Shown: positions 1 to 8,576 of the stretch, one piece after another
Numbering within the stretch: position 1 is the first letter of the stretch
How the letters are laid out: every line of letters begins with the position of its first letter
NCBI GenBank assembly: GCA_025997275.1
Contig: BNUJ01000015.1
Span: 1-20,733, forward strand
Length of the DNA stretch: 20,733 nucleotides
Origin: Deferribacterales bacterium
GTDB lineage: Bacteria > Chrysiogenota > Deferribacteres > Deferribacterales > JAISNW01
Direction of reading: 5' to 3'
The notes under the pieces: model-generated
Databases searched by the model: none
What the model was told of the DNA's origin: nothing
What the model saw: the letters and a program-made list of their open reading frames with translations, nothing else
Program-made: the position numbers and the translations under genes

Positions 1-3000
1 AACCGTGCAGTAGCGGCAGCACTCAGAGTAGCAAGCTGGCTGTTTATGCTAGCTATAACATCCGTAGTGCTATCGTAATGCCCACTCAACGTGACACTTG
101 CAGTAATCCAACCAGACGTTGCACTATCAAAATGCTTTATAACAAACGTTGTTCCATAGTTTTCCCCAAAATTATTTGCCATTTGCTGTGCGCGCCCATC
201 GTCTAGCCCCATAATATATGCGGCATAGTCATCAGCGGGGACTACAGATACACTCTTTGAGCCTGCAAGAGTCTCAAATTGGAGTTTCCCATTTTGATTA
301 GTTATACGCATCCCATGCATACCAGCACCAAGCGTATCAAGCCTACTCAATATCGCATCCGATAGCGATTGTTGGTCAGTCACACCAGATAAGTCAACAG
401 ATACAAAGGTGGCTTCACGTATCCCCGTTTCGTTATTATAATATTGAATTGTGAAATCAAGGGTTTTAACAGCTGAACCCGTCAACATTCCGTTAACCAT
501 ATCAGCGTTATAGTTCAACGTGCCTGTTGTGAAAGCATAGGGCTTTTGCAGATAATACTGCGACTTGCCCTCTGGAGAGAGCACCTCATAGTTCCAAGTA
601 GCATTATAATTACCACCGAACGTGCCGTCAAAACTGGGCAGTGCCGTAGATGGTATCGGATTTGTCCACGAGCTTGGTGCAGTAGATGCACCTATACTTA
701 AAGCGTTCTCAAGTGCAGTGTATAGATTAGTCAACGTAGCGAACGCATTTGCGCTTGTGCCGTCCTTTACCATACTCATATCGCCAAAACTTAAAGACGG
801 ATTTGCCTTCAACTCCAGCGAGAATGAGTTTTCCACAATAGCTCCAGTTATAGGGTTTCTAGTCGGAGCATCGTCTAGCACTATACTTACCCCATGCCGC
901 AGGGTAATCGGCTCGCCACGATAATCCTTTATTTCACGCGTTAATACTTGTTTGCCTTCATTGTCGTATATTGTAAGCTTCACGTCTCGTAGCTTGTCGT
1001 TAGGTGCTGCTTCTGGTTCAACTGTATATACAACATTCCAGCGAGTGTCCTCATAGCCAGTGTATCTGCCACTAGCTATAACGCTCTCATCGCCTGCCGT
1101 CATTGAGATGCCTTGATTATTACTCTCTACAAACATAGACAATTTGCTAGTGCCAGAACGGACATCCTCCACATTGAGCCGTCCATCCTTCATCGTGACG
1201 TTGACGGTAGAGCCGTATAAGTTATCTAAAAAGCTCATAAAGTCCCCGATGTTCTTGATAGGAGTCACTTTCGGGGCATTGACAGAGGGGGCGTCCACTA
1301 AAATAATATTGAACTCGCCCGTAGCTCCATCTACAACAGTAGCCGATACGTTAAAGCCCAGTCCAGAATCTACTATTGCCCTATTGATAGCCATAGCTAT
1401 CTCAGCATTAGTGCTTGTTGAGTTAAGCCCGCTAACGGTAACCATACAATCAGCAATATACATATCAAAACTGGGCAGTGTATCTAAATTAGTCCGCAAA
1501 TTACCATTGAAATCCCATTGGAAAGCTCGTTTATTAGAAATATTTGCAGATAAATATTGATTGGTGCTATCTGCATAAATTCTGACTGCTAGGCACGTAT
1601 CCTTGTCATAAGTAATATTCTGTGTGGTGAACGATAGCGTGAATACCCCGCTAACTACACTATTATTTATATCTTTAGTATCTGTTGCATGCGCTCTGAT
1701 AGAATAACCAAATCCTGCATTCTCCAGAGCTTGGTCTATCGCCAATGCAATATCAGCATAGGAACTACTGCTATCCAGTCCAGATACGAATAAAGTTTCC
1801 CCATTGACCGTTATGCCGTATTGCCCATTCAAATCGCTCCTATTCAGATTAAACGACACATTTATATCGTTCATATCAAATTCTGTTAAGTTATACCCTA
1901 CCTCAAATACCGTATCCTTGCCGAGTGCCACCAATGTCTGGTCGTCAAGCCCCAATTTGTTAAACTTCCCCCCTGTAATGCTTAGCAGTGTGTGGTTGCC
2001 GACTTCACTGGTAGAAAATGACAATCTGTCGCCATCAGTCCCTACAAGTATATGGCTAGTCAAATCAACCGTCCTACCAGACGGTCTATCTAGTTTGCTA
2101 ACCTCGTCGTAGTGATAATTAGCTATGTCGGTCAGGCTGGTATACGTGCGTAGAGAGTCCTGCGGACCCATATATTTTGCAAAAGCAAGCTCACGATTAA
2201 GTGCAACTGTAAGTTCATCAATGCTGTTATAGCCACTCTCAGCAATCGTTATCTGATAGTAGTCACCACCAAATCCGAATGTAAGCGTTCGCTCTTCATC
2301 AGTAGTGCCACGCAGGTCTAGCTTGACATTACCCGTAGCTAGCGCAACAGCCGCACCGAGCGGTCTGCCGAGGTGGTCTGTTCCCGATACAGTGAGCGAA
2401 TCGCCTTGCCCTACATTTGTGCCCTTTATATCGGCAAAACTAGTCCCCTTCGTAACATAAGCACCCGCTTTGGAATACAACTGCAGACTGCTAAGGGTGC
2501 GTGCGCTTTGCATAAACAGGTCGCTACCGGGAAAGTTGATAGGCACGGTTTGATTGTAACCTATAATATTATTTATAATCCCGTCGTCACCAAAATAGGT
2601 AGGATACGCCCCCGCCGTGTAGTTGAACCGATAGTTCACCCCTTCAAACTGCTCCAGCGACACGTTCGGCAGGGTAATAGATACCCCGCGCCCAGTGTCT
2701 ATAACTAACCCGGGTTGATATTGGAAAGATAGCTCTTTTGTCAGGTCGTTGCCAGTGCGGGTTGTGTCATCACTGGAGTTAGAATCTATCATCACTGGAT
2801 TATTATATTTATCGGTAATTGACAGGTAACAGACATTTCCGCGCCCCTTTCTTACACTCACAAAGTATTCCCCCGACCCCATCTCAGACATATCAGAAAA
2901 AGCCGATTTCGCCGTAACATTACCGCCCCGTCCCACATACTGCGTAAGAGCCGTCACAGAGTTTTTCTGATTTTGGAAAGGCGGCGTATCAGTTTCATGT

Positions 3001-3413
3001 CCGCCGAAGATATATTTATTTAAATATTGGGCATTGGATAAATCAAAAAATCTATTATATAACTCCAATGCCTCCTGTGCTAGCGAACGCAGACCTGCAC
3101 TATCTAACGTGCTATTGTTGCCATTCACGGCAATCTGATTGCGCGCTTTGCTGATGATGTCAAGAGCCTCACGCAACTGCGTTTCAGCTTGCCCAAGCCA
3201 GTCGCCTGCGGTGTTAGCATTATCAGTGAACTTGGTTACCTCAAATATTGTCCGCTGTAGCCCGTAAGCCGACATATAGGATATGGGTGCACTCTCTGGG
3301 TCTAGCAGTGTGCGTTGCTTAGTGCTAGCCTCCATAGCCTTCATATACTTATCAAGGCTTGCCCGCATTGATTCCTGATAAGTGACCGCTTGATACCTAA
3401 AGGTTATCCTCAT
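1..3413 (-). CDS. flgL: Giant FlgL flagellar hook-filament junction protein (3' end off window)
   Basis: This frame stays open from the ATG at 3413 to the window edge, giving at least 1137 residues, against about 300-420 in enterics. FlgL is the second junction protein between hook and filament, exported by the flagellar type III system. The N-terminus (RITFRYQAVTYQESM, then AETQLREALDIISKARNQI and a GGHETDTPPF segment) is the usual FlgL/flagellin D0-D1 helix pattern. Close to the left edge SINSQLATLSAAATAR looks like the start of the C-terminal coiled helix, so perhaps 50-120 residues are missing. Between them lies a very large beta-rich domain with repeats resembling flagellin hook-IN motifs, near residues 388, 533, 651, 1006 and 1107. 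The start has an AGGGG ribosome site and lies 13 bases after the flgK stop. Identity is secure from the N-terminus and context; the function of the expanded domain is unknown. Plus-strand frames here are shadows. Confidence 0.9.
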   Translation of the reverse strand, partial: MRITFRYQAVTYQESMRASLDKYMKAMEASTKQRTLLDPESAPISYMSAYGLQRTIFEVTKFTDNANTAGDWLGQAETQLREALDIISKARNQIAVNGNNSTLDSAGLRSLAQEALELYNRFFDLSNAQYLNKYIFGGHETDTPPFQNQKNSVTALTQYVGRGGNVTAKSAFSDMSEMGSGEYFVSVRKGRGNVCYLSITDKYNNPVMIDSNSSDDTTRTGNDLTKELSFQYQPGLVIDTGRGVSITLPNVSLEQFEGVNYRFNYTAGAYPTYFGDDGIINNIIGYNQTVPINFPGSDLFMQSARTLSSLQLYSKAGAYVTKGTSFADIKGTNVGQGDSLTVSGTDHLGRPLGAAVALATGNVKLDLRGTTDEERTLTFGFGGDYYQITIAESGYNSIDELTVALNRELAFAKYMGPQDSLRTYTSLTDIANYHYDEVSKLDRPSGRTVDLTSHILVGTDGDRLSFSTSEVGNHTLLSITGGKFNKLGLDDQTLVALGKDTVFEVGYNLTEFDMNDINVSFNLNRSDLNGQYGITVNGETLFVSGLDSSSSYADIALAIDQALENAGFGYSIRAHATDTKDINNSVVSGVFTLSFTTQNITYDKDTCLAVRIYADSTNQYLSANISNKRAFQWDFNGNLRTNLDTLPSFDMYIADCMVTVSGLNSTSTNAEIAMAINRAIVDSGLGFNVSATVVDGATGEFNIILVDAPSVNAPKVTPIKNIGDFMSFLDNLYGSTVNVTMKDGRLNVEDVRSGTSKLSMFVESNNQGISMTAGDESVIASGRYTGYEDTRWNVVYTVEPEAAPNDKLRDVKLTIYDNEGKQVLTREIKDYRGEPITLRHGVSIVLDDAPTRNPITGAIVENSFSLELKANPSLSFGDMSMVKDGTSANAFATLTNLYTALENALSIGASTAPSSWTNPIPSTALPSFDGTFGGNYNATWNYEVLSPEGKSQYYLQKPYAFTTGTLNYNADMVNGMLTGSAVKTLDFTIQYYNNETGIREATFVSVDLSGVTDQQSLSDAILSRLDTLGAGMHGMRITNQNGKLQFETLAGSKSVSVVPADDYAAYIMGLDDGRAQQMANNFGENYGTTFVIKHFDSATSGWITASVTLSGHYDSTTDVIASINSQLATLSAAATAR
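1441..1817 (-). repeat. Diverged internal repeat pair inside FlgL
   Basis: Residues about 533-585 (VNGETLFVSGLDSSSSYADI...) and about 651-705 (IADCMVTVSGLNSTSTNAEI...) align throughout: both read VSGL-x-S-x-S-x-A-[DE]-IA-[LM]-AI, followed by a Gly-[FL]-Gly-[FY] turn. The second unit continues left of the given span to about 1300. The pattern is that of Flagellin_IN-type repeats. Weaker relatives occur near residues 388, 1006 and 1107. The repeats are visible in protein but not as near-identical DNA, so the duplication is old. Confidence 0.7.
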
Positions 3414-3426
3414 ATCCCTGCCCCTA

Positions 3427-5187
3427 TTACCTGCCGACCAGCCCTAGACTGCTTACTACAATCTGCAGCATCTGGTCAACAGCATTGACATAGCGCGAAT
3501 TCGCCTCAAAGACGCGTTGCAACATAGACATATTCGTCATTTCTTCTGTTTCTGATACGCCACTCACAGACTGCAGGCGTTTAGTATATTCCGTAACTGT
3601 CATCGTCCGCGTGGCAACAAATATATCCACCTGCTGTTTGTCTATGGCAACCTGTCCCACAAACGCCGCATAGAACCCTTCAAGGCTCAATGTTTGCTTT
3701 TGCATTACCTTTTGAGTGCGCAAATTAGCTATACTCAGAGCTACGTCGTTATTGCCGTTGCCCCCCTCGCTCTTGGTGGCGATATAGCTAGGGTTATCTT
3801 CCAGAAATTTGTTCACATTTATATCTGATGCGTCTTTACCTGTAAAGAAACCATTAAAGCCCGCAGCTGATAGAAAGTTAGACGTGTCCGTCCCGAACGA
3901 GAACGTATAGCCCGCTGGAACTGATAGTTGCATTGCGCCCGTTCTATCAACATTGGCTTTTAATATATCAGCCGATAAATTGTCGCTTGCCAAACGAATT
4001 TTAGTTGCAATGCCATTCAACGTGTCAACATTAGGGTTCACAGCTATATCATAAGTATCAGCTAGGTTACCACCAGCATCATAGACGTTAATTCGGAACG
4101 TTCCTTCCTGCACGGCAGACGGGAAACTGCCTACCTTTGAACCGAGCGCATATTCAGGATTACCCACAGGGTTACCCGCAGTTAGGCTTGAATATTTCAT
4201 TAACCCCTGTCCTGCTGAATGCAGTTTGTTAGTCTCGTCTATCAGAGCAGTCGCAAGAGCGTCTAGCTGGCTAATGTAGTTCTCTAGCAGTCCATCCCGT
4301 ATATTAACTTTGCCCGCGATAGAGCCGCCATCAAGCATACTGGTGATATTGCGCCCCTTATCATACCAGTTGCCTGTTGACCAATAGATATCCAGCTTGC
4401 CACCTGTCTCTGAATTAGATGCTGTATATAGGATGCTAGATTCCGCACCATCCACAATAGGCATACCTGCAAGATATACCGAACAAGCACCATTAGGCTG
4501 TTCTATTACCGAGACATTTGCTAGCTCATTTATCTGGTTGATTAAAGTATCGCGCTGGTCGCGCAAATCGTTGGCGTGCTCGCCAGATGCTTCTGTCAAA
4601 CGGATTTGTTTGTTATAGTCCGCAATCTGCACTGCAAGCATATTTATGTCGTCTATGTTAGTCTTTAGAGTATCGTCAATATTCCTCTGGATATCAACAA
4701 TGCTAGAACGGCTTTCTTTGATGGTTGTTACTAACGATATGCTCGTTTCTATAAGCTCTGTGCGCCTAACCGCAGAGTCACTAGAACCATCTGGAGCAGT
4801 GTTTGCTAAATCTTGCCATGCCTTAAAGTAGCGGTCTAGTGGCTCGCCAAGCCCCGAACCCATATCTTGCTCCAACTCATTGAAATAGGTTTTTACCTCT
4901 ATCATCACCTCTTGCGTGCTAGTCCAGTATGAAAGGGCACTTGCCTCTTTACGCAGAGTCTTTACCAACAGCTCGTCATATATGCGGACAACCTCTGCCA
5001 CTTTCACCCCGCTCCCGAAAGCACCATTTTGCTCCACACTGACAGAAGTTGACACTATGTTAGCACGCTGACGCGTATAGTTTGGATTGTTTATATTGGC
5101 GATATTATGCCCTGTCACATCCATCTGCACCTGCGTAGTCAGCAGTCCTGATACGCCAGTGTATAACATTCCAAATAAATTACTCAT
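3427..5187 (-). CDS. flgK: FlgK, hook-associated protein 1
   Basis: FlgK is the first hook-filament junction protein, secreted by the flagellar export apparatus and polymerised on the hook tip. The 586-residue product starts with the rod/hook-type motif LYTGVSGLLTTQVQMDVTGH followed by NIANINNPNYTRQRA, diagnostic of the axial-protein N-terminal domain. It ends with FEANSRYVNAVDQMLQIV, the conserved C-terminal helix of FlgK/FlgE. The central residues (about 200-480) are variable, as usual for the exposed domain. Length is in the normal 450-650 range. The ATG at 5187 follows a GGGGGTT ribosome site and lies 13 bases after the flgN stop; flgL follows after another 13 bases. The order flgM-flgN-flgK-flgL fits a late flagellar operon in which the chaperone precedes its clients. 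Confidence 0.95.
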   Translation of the reverse strand: MSNLFGMLYTGVSGLLTTQVQMDVTGHNIANINNPNYTRQRANIVSTSVSVEQNGAFGSGVKVAEVVRIYDELLVKTLRKEASALSYWTSTQEVMIEVKTYFNELEQDMGSGLGEPLDRYFKAWQDLANTAPDGSSDSAVRRTELIETSISLVTTIKESRSSIVDIQRNIDDTLKTNIDDINMLAVQIADYNKQIRLTEASGEHANDLRDQRDTLINQINELANVSVIEQPNGACSVYLAGMPIVDGAESSILYTASNSETGGKLDIYWSTGNWYDKGRNITSMLDGGSIAGKVNIRDGLLENYISQLDALATALIDETNKLHSAGQGLMKYSSLTAGNPVGNPEYALGSKVGSFPSAVQEGTFRINVYDAGGNLADTYDIAVNPNVDTLNGIATKIRLASDNLSADILKANVDRTGAMQLSVPAGYTFSFGTDTSNFLSAAGFNGFFTGKDASDINVNKFLEDNPSYIATKSEGGNGNNDVALSIANLRTQKVMQKQTLSLEGFYAAFVGQVAIDKQQVDIFVATRTMTVTEYTKRLQSVSGVSETEEMTNMSMLQRVFEANSRYVNAVDQMLQIVVSSLGLVGR

Positions 5188-5200
5188 ATTACAACCCCCA

Positions 5201-5686
5201 TTAGCCCATTACCTGCAGCATAGGGGGCGTGTTTATAGATGTCTTATAGCCCGACAAGCTGGTCATACCGATAGCCGAGAAGAAATCCACAATTAACTTG
5301 CTGTTTGTATTGTAAATACTCCTCAAGGCAAGATTTTCTGCACTAATCTTAGAGACTAACTCCACTAGAGCAAACCCTACGTTCTCTAATTCATCAGAGA
5401 GGTTCAAGTCCACTCCGCGGACAACGTCTATAATGTCAGAAAGTTTATTCATTGGGGCACTATACTCCACAGATATCTGAGCGATAAGGTCTGTGCGAGC
5501 AACGTTGAGCTGAGCCTCTTTCGTTAGAAGGGCATCCTTTTTCTTGGTAACTTCAACAATTTCTTTAGTTTCCCACTTGGCTATGGCTTCTTTCTCAGCC
5601 AATAACAACCCAAGCAGTTCCGAATAGAGGCTGACCAAAGATGTCAACATCTCTAACAGATGACGAACACTGTCCATGCGTTCCAT
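5201..5686 (-). CDS. flgN: FlgN-type flagellar export chaperone
   Basis: FlgN binds the C-terminal helices of FlgK and FlgL in the cytoplasm and delivers them to the export gate. The product is about 161 residues, almost wholly helical, with a heptad-like N-terminal helix (LLEMLTSLVSLYSELLGLLL) and a charged middle (KETKEI...KKKDALLTKE-like), the usual FlgN profile; FlgN sequences are poorly conserved. It sits directly upstream of flgK. I place the start at the ATG at 5686 because GGAGG lies five bases before it; the same frame extends to a TTG at 5698, but that would overlap the ribosome site. The gap from the flgM stop is 57 bases. Identity rests on size, helicity and position more than on motifs. 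Confidence 0.78.
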   Translation of the reverse strand: MERMDSVRHLLEMLTSLVSLYSELLGLLLAEKEAIAKWETKEIVEVTKKKDALLTKEAQLNVARTDLIAQISVEYSAPMNKLSDIIDVVRGVDLNLSDELENVGFALVELVSKISAENLALRSIYNTNSKLIVDFFSAIGMTSLSGYKTSINTPPMLQVMG

Positions 5687-5743
5687 AACCCCCTCCAAAG
5701 CAAGCTAATGCCAGTGTGGAGGACGACAGGTTGGGTAGATAAC

Positions 5744-6076
5744 TTAGCTTATACGGAAATCAAAGTCAGCTAGCTTACCATTATCAGAAACAATCCGCTC
5801 AGCAATCTCACGACTAGATACGTGATAAGTGCCACTCTTGATTTGCTCCCTAAGTTCGCTAATGCGCTCTTTCCGCCCTTCCAGAGCAGATTCACGCAGC
5901 TGAACAGCGATGTCGGCAATCTTGCGAGAACTAGAGAAGTCGAGCGAATCAACCTTGCTGGCATTCGTTGCTGCGGGTTCGCCCATATAAGTGGCATTTG
6001 CCGCCCTATTGCTTTCACTCACGTTTCTGCCAAACCCCTTCACAACATCATTGTTGTAGCTTTCGCTTATTCTCAT
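5744..6076 (-). CDS. flgM: FlgM, anti-sigma-28 factor
   Basis: FlgM holds FliA (sigma-28) inactive until the hook-basal body is finished, then is exported so that late genes are released. The 110-residue protein has a low-complexity, probably disordered N-terminal half (Ser/Asn/Ala-rich) and a C-terminal part reading RKIADIAVQLRESALEGRKE, then ISELREQIKSGTYHVSSREI and AERIV, which matches the FlgM family core (helix, [KR]-x-x-I-x-G-x-Y-x-[VI]). The ATG at 6076 follows a GGAG ribosome site. The gene has its own sigma-70-like promoter upstream (6106-6134) as well as readthrough from flgJ, so FlgM level may be set partly independently of the sigma-54 operon promoter. Confidence 0.92.
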   Translation of the reverse strand: MRISESYNNDVVKGFGRNVSESNRAANATYMGEPAATNASKVDSLDFSSSRKIADIAVQLRESALEGRKERISELREQIKSGTYHVSSREIAERIVSDNGKLADFDFRIS

Positions 6077-6105
6077 CTCAATGCTCCTTCATCGCCGTTT
6101 CCTAA

Positions 6106-6134
6106 ACTATACACCAGTCGTCCTCAAAAATCAA
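6106..6134 (-). promoter_or_regulatory. Sigma-70-type promoter for flgM(NKL)
   Basis: On the minus strand TTGATT (6129-6134) and TATAGT (6106-6111) are separated by exactly 17 bases: four of six and five of six matches to consensus. The predicted start is near 6099, about 23 bases before the flgM ATG, with a GGAG ribosome site in between. It lies in the 72-base gap after flgJ. I saw no clear sigma-28 (TAAA-N15-GCCGATAA) match. Confidence 0.55.
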
Positions 6135-6148
6135 GCACAAAAAATAAT

Positions 6149-6472
6149 TTATTTTACAGACGGTTCAAGCGATTTATAAAGTATATCCGCAAGCCCGCCA
6201 ACATTGTTCTTTGCCATAGTATCAGCATACTTCTCATCAAGCATATCAGTCCAAATTTTCTCTGCACTGCTACGTTTTATAAACCCGTTATCAGGCACAG
6301 CCTCTCGCATAGCACGTAACATAACTTGGTTCATCATAGCTTCAAAACCTTGACAGGCTACCTTCAAGCGTTCCTTATCAGAAACACGCCCTTTCATAGC
6401 GGACAAACTATCCAGAGCAGCATTGCCCCTATTTGCTACTATGTTATCAACTAAGCCTGCCACACCTGCCAT
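6149..6472 (-). CDS. flgJ: Rod-binding protein, FlgJ N-terminal domain only
   Basis: This protein acts in the periplasm as a scaffold for flagellar rod assembly. Its 107 residues carry the FlgJ rod-binding domain: ACQGFEAMMNQVMLRAMREA, then a linker and KIWTDMLDEKYADTMAKNN with a closing GGLADILYKSL. In enterics FlgJ is about 313 residues with a C-terminal muramidase; here that domain is absent, as in many non-enteric bacteria where a separate hydrolase opens the wall. The ATG at 6472 overlaps the flgI stop as TAATG, so translation is probably coupled to flgI. The chaperone and anti-sigma genes follow after 72 bases containing a promoter. Confidence 0.9.
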   Translation of the reverse strand: MAGVAGLVDNIVANRGNAALDSLSAMKGRVSDKERLKVACQGFEAMMNQVMLRAMREAVPDNGFIKRSSAEKIWTDMLDEKYADTMAKNNVGGLADILYKSLEPSVK

Positions 6473-7599
6473 TATATCACCTGTATGTCAGCGTGCAATG
6501 CGCCCGCCGCCTTTATAGACTGCAATATCGCCATAAGTTCGCCAGCACCCACACCTATTGCATTCAATGCCTTGACTAGGTCGCTTACCGATACGCCATC
6601 AGGCAACATCATCACGCGATTATCCCTCTGTTTGTTAGGCTCTGGCAATGCAGGATTTGGATTCTCTTCAGTTGCTTCTTCAGCCGAAGGCGCCGAAACA
6701 TCCTGAGTTCGGTCTATCCGAACGCCATCTGCTATCGTAATATTTAGACTGCCGTGCGATATTGCTACAGTGCTGATACGAACGTCACTCCCCATCACAA
6801 TAGTGCCTGTGCGTTCATCTAATATTACCTTTGCAAATGTTTCAGGCTGTATTTCAAGATTTAACAAACTATTGAGAAAATCATAATAACTGCTACCCTT
6901 CAGCCCATCAGCAGGTAGTTTCACCGATACGTTGGACGGCGATGTAATAGATGCCACCTCTGAGCCGATAAATTTATTGATTGTCGTCTTAACATTCACC
7001 ACATCGGCAAGTGAATATTTATTAAATGAAAGCTCTATCTTATCAGTATTCATCTTAAATGGAATATCGCGCTCCACTACAGCACCGTTCGGTATGCGCC
7101 CTGACGTTAGGTGACTTTTCTTGCCCGTCCCACCTGCCGTTCCGCCAGTGTTGCCCTGCCCGCCTACCGATACTGAGCCTTGCGCCACCGCATAGACCTG
7201 TCCATTAGGAGCAGAAAGCGGAGTAAGCACCAATGTGCCACCCTCAATGCTCTTAGCATCGCCTATAGATGAGATAGTCACATCAATATTCTGACCCGGC
7301 TTTGCAAATGGCGGCAAACTTGCCGTCACCATAACAGCCGCAACGTTCTTTACCTTAACAGTGTTCTCGTCAACGGTGATACCAATACGCTCTAGCATAT
7401 TAACGAGAGAACGCCCTGTAAATTTGGTTTGGTTTTTATCGCCAGTGCCATTCAAGCCAACAACCAGCCCGTAGCCTACAATTTGATTATCTCTAATGCC
7501 CTCAACATTAACCATATCGCGAATTTTCACGACAGCTAGTGCATCTGTGGCAAAAATTACCACATAAGACATTATAAGTAGCAACTTTAAGTGTTTCAT
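6472..7599 (-). CDS. flgI: FlgI, flagellar P-ring protein
   Basis: FlgI forms the P-ring around the rod in the peptidoglycan layer. The 375-residue product begins with a Sec signal (MKHLKLLLIMSYVVIFATDALA, cleavage after ALA) and runs into VVKIRDMVNVEGIRDNQIVG and YGLVVGLNGTGDKN, hallmark FlgI sequence. Further on are SGRIPNGAVVERDIPF and a C-terminal LPDGVSVSDLVKALNAIGVG with ILQSIKAAGALHADI, all family signatures. Two linkers stand out: a Gly-rich stretch before the GRIPNGA motif and an acidic/Pro-rich one (EEATEENPNPALPEPNKQ). I chose the ATG at 7599 because it gives a clean signal peptide and overlaps the flgH stop as TAATG; ATG at 7611 and TTG at 7617 are in the same frame. Confidence 0.95.
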   Translation of the reverse strand: MKHLKLLLIMSYVVIFATDALAVVKIRDMVNVEGIRDNQIVGYGLVVGLNGTGDKNQTKFTGRSLVNMLERIGITVDENTVKVKNVAAVMVTASLPPFAKPGQNIDVTISSIGDAKSIEGGTLVLTPLSAPNGQVYAVAQGSVSVGGQGNTGGTAGGTGKKSHLTSGRIPNGAVVERDIPFKMNTDKIELSFNKYSLADVVNVKTTINKFIGSEVASITSPSNVSVKLPADGLKGSSYYDFLNSLLNLEIQPETFAKVILDERTGTIVMGSDVRISTVAISHGSLNITIADGVRIDRTQDVSAPSAEEATEENPNPALPEPNKQRDNRVMMLPDGVSVSDLVKALNAIGVGAGELMAILQSIKAAGALHADIQVI

Positions 7600-8333
7600 T
7601 AGAATGGCCATATCCAATCTATCACAGTAGCTAACCAGCCTTTGCGATTCGCATCTGACAGGACACCATCGCCAGAATATGCAATCTGCGCATCAGCTAT
7701 GGCACTTGATACCACAGTGTTAGAAGCGTCAATATCTTTCTGCCGCACAACACCCTTTATAGTAATCGTCTGCTTTTCTTGGTCAACCACTAACTCCCTG
7801 CGCCCCTCTATCAGGAGGTTTCCAGATGGAAGCACACCCACAATACGTGCGGCAATGGTAGCGTTAATACTATCAGACTTTTCTTTACTGCCGTTGCCAC
7901 CCCAAGTATTGTTGGTAGTCGCTTCAATATTTGGGTCAAAATCTCTGCCGCTACCCAAGAAATTGGTTATACCCATACTGCCCGGTAAGCCTAATATATT
8001 AGTCACACCAGAAGCATAGTTTGATGTGCGACTGGCATTGGTCTGGTTGGAGTTATTAGCAGTAGAGCTTTCAACAATTCGGACAATGACCACGTCACCC
8101 ACAAGGCGGGCTTTATAGTCAAGAAACATAGTGCCGCGTCCGCCAACGTCACTCCACAAAGACGGGCTTTGCGCTCCAGCAGCCTTTTGACGTTCGTAAG
8201 CCGCAAGCTCCTCTTTGTAGCCGTCGGCAGGGGCAAGACTAGACGCAGAGCCAGCTTTCTTGCCTGCGCAAGACATCGCTAGTATAGCTATGCTAGCCAC
8301 TAATACCCGCCGAAAGCCCCTCTTGTAATCCAT
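7599..8333 (-). CDS. flgH: FlgH, flagellar L-ring lipoprotein
   Basis: FlgH forms the L-ring in the outer membrane. The 244-residue product starts with a lipoprotein signal, basic MDYKRGFRR, a hydrophobic stretch and lipobox AMSC, so Cys 20 is the probable lipidated residue. Downstream are SLWSDVGGRGTMFLDYKARL with VGDVVIVRIVESSTANN, then GVLPSGNLLIEGRRELVVDQ and the closing YSGDGVLSDANRKGWL and WIWPF, all typical of FlgH. I use the ATG at 8333, not the upstream in-frame GTG at 8402: the ATG gives the lipobox signal, has an AAGGGG ribosome site, and the GTG would lie upstream of the predicted transcription start. It is the first gene of the sigma-54 operon. Genes flgF, flgG and flgA, often found upstream, are not here. 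Confidence 0.94.
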   Translation of the reverse strand: MDYKRGFRRVLVASIAILAMSCAGKKAGSASSLAPADGYKEELAAYERQKAAGAQSPSLWSDVGGRGTMFLDYKARLVGDVVIVRIVESSTANNSNQTNASRTSNYASGVTNILGLPGSMGITNFLGSGRDFDPNIEATTNNTWGGNGSKEKSDSINATIAARIVGVLPSGNLLIEGRRELVVDQEKQTITIKGVVRQKDIDASNTVVSSAIADAQIAYSGDGVLSDANRKGWLATVIDWIWPF

Positions 8334-8359
8334 TGCACACCCCTTACCTGAGGAGTCAC

Positions 8360-8376
8360 AAGCAAAAAGCGTGCCA
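8360..8376 (-). promoter_or_regulatory. Sigma-54 (-24/-12) promoter of the flgH operon
   Basis: On the minus strand TGGCACG (8370-8376), four bases, then TTGC (8362-8365) and TT make a near-perfect match to the RpoN consensus TGGCACG-N4-TTGCW. The predicted start near 8350 gives a leader of about 17 bases that holds the AAGGGG ribosome site of flgH. This supports the ATG at 8333. Sigma-54 control of ring, rod and junction genes is known in many polar-flagellate bacteria and needs an NtrC-family activator. Confidence 0.85.
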
Positions 8377-8386
8377 AGTAGTGTAA

Positions 8387-8414
8387 ATAAAAATATCCGC
8401 ACCCTTTGGGATGA
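8387..8414 (+). pseudogene. 28-bp relic of the bro gene
   Basis: This 28-base stretch is identical to 8648-8675, inside the intact bro gene, where it encodes DKNIRTLWDE. Nothing else of bro is recognisable here. It lies ten bases upstream of the -24 box of the flgH promoter and ten bases before a duplicated glycosyltransferase tail (8424). The order 'bro, then glycosyltransferase tail' therefore occurs twice, with most of the left bro copy deleted. Confidence 0.75.
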
Positions 8415-8423
8415 CCTGAACTT

Positions 8424-8533
8424 GCTATCTCCCCTTTACTGTAAGCACGGGTAGCACGCCGAACAGGTAATATTTGAGCTTGCTGGGAAATGCCTTTTTG
8501 GTTAGCAGGGTGAGCACTGAAAATAGTTTATAT
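8424..8533 (-). pseudogene. Relic 3' tail of a GT2 glycosyltransferase gene
   Basis: These 110 bases repeat 9460-9569 with two mismatches (8524 and 8526), in direct orientation and offset by 1036 bases. They encode about 35 C-terminal residues of the glycosyltransferase (FSVLTLLTKKAFPSKLKYYL and on to ...TVKGR) plus its stop. The frame has no start and is interrupted just upstream, so this is a fragment, not a gene. With the intact copy it brackets the bro gene. Confidence 0.9.
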
Positions 8534-8576
8534 CAACTTTAAGTCAATCTAAACTAGGCTTGAACCATAAAAATAT

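Noticed and set aside
622..2708. Several plus-strand ORFs of 100-138 codons inside the flgL region
   Set aside because: They are antisense to an open minus-strand frame that is clearly FlgL; no ribosome sites, no recognisable protein features.
8334..8402. N-terminal extension of FlgH from a GTG at 8402
   Set aside because: It would begin upstream of the sigma-54 promoter's predicted start and within island-derived sequence; the ATG at 8333 gives a proper lipoprotein signal and ribosome site.
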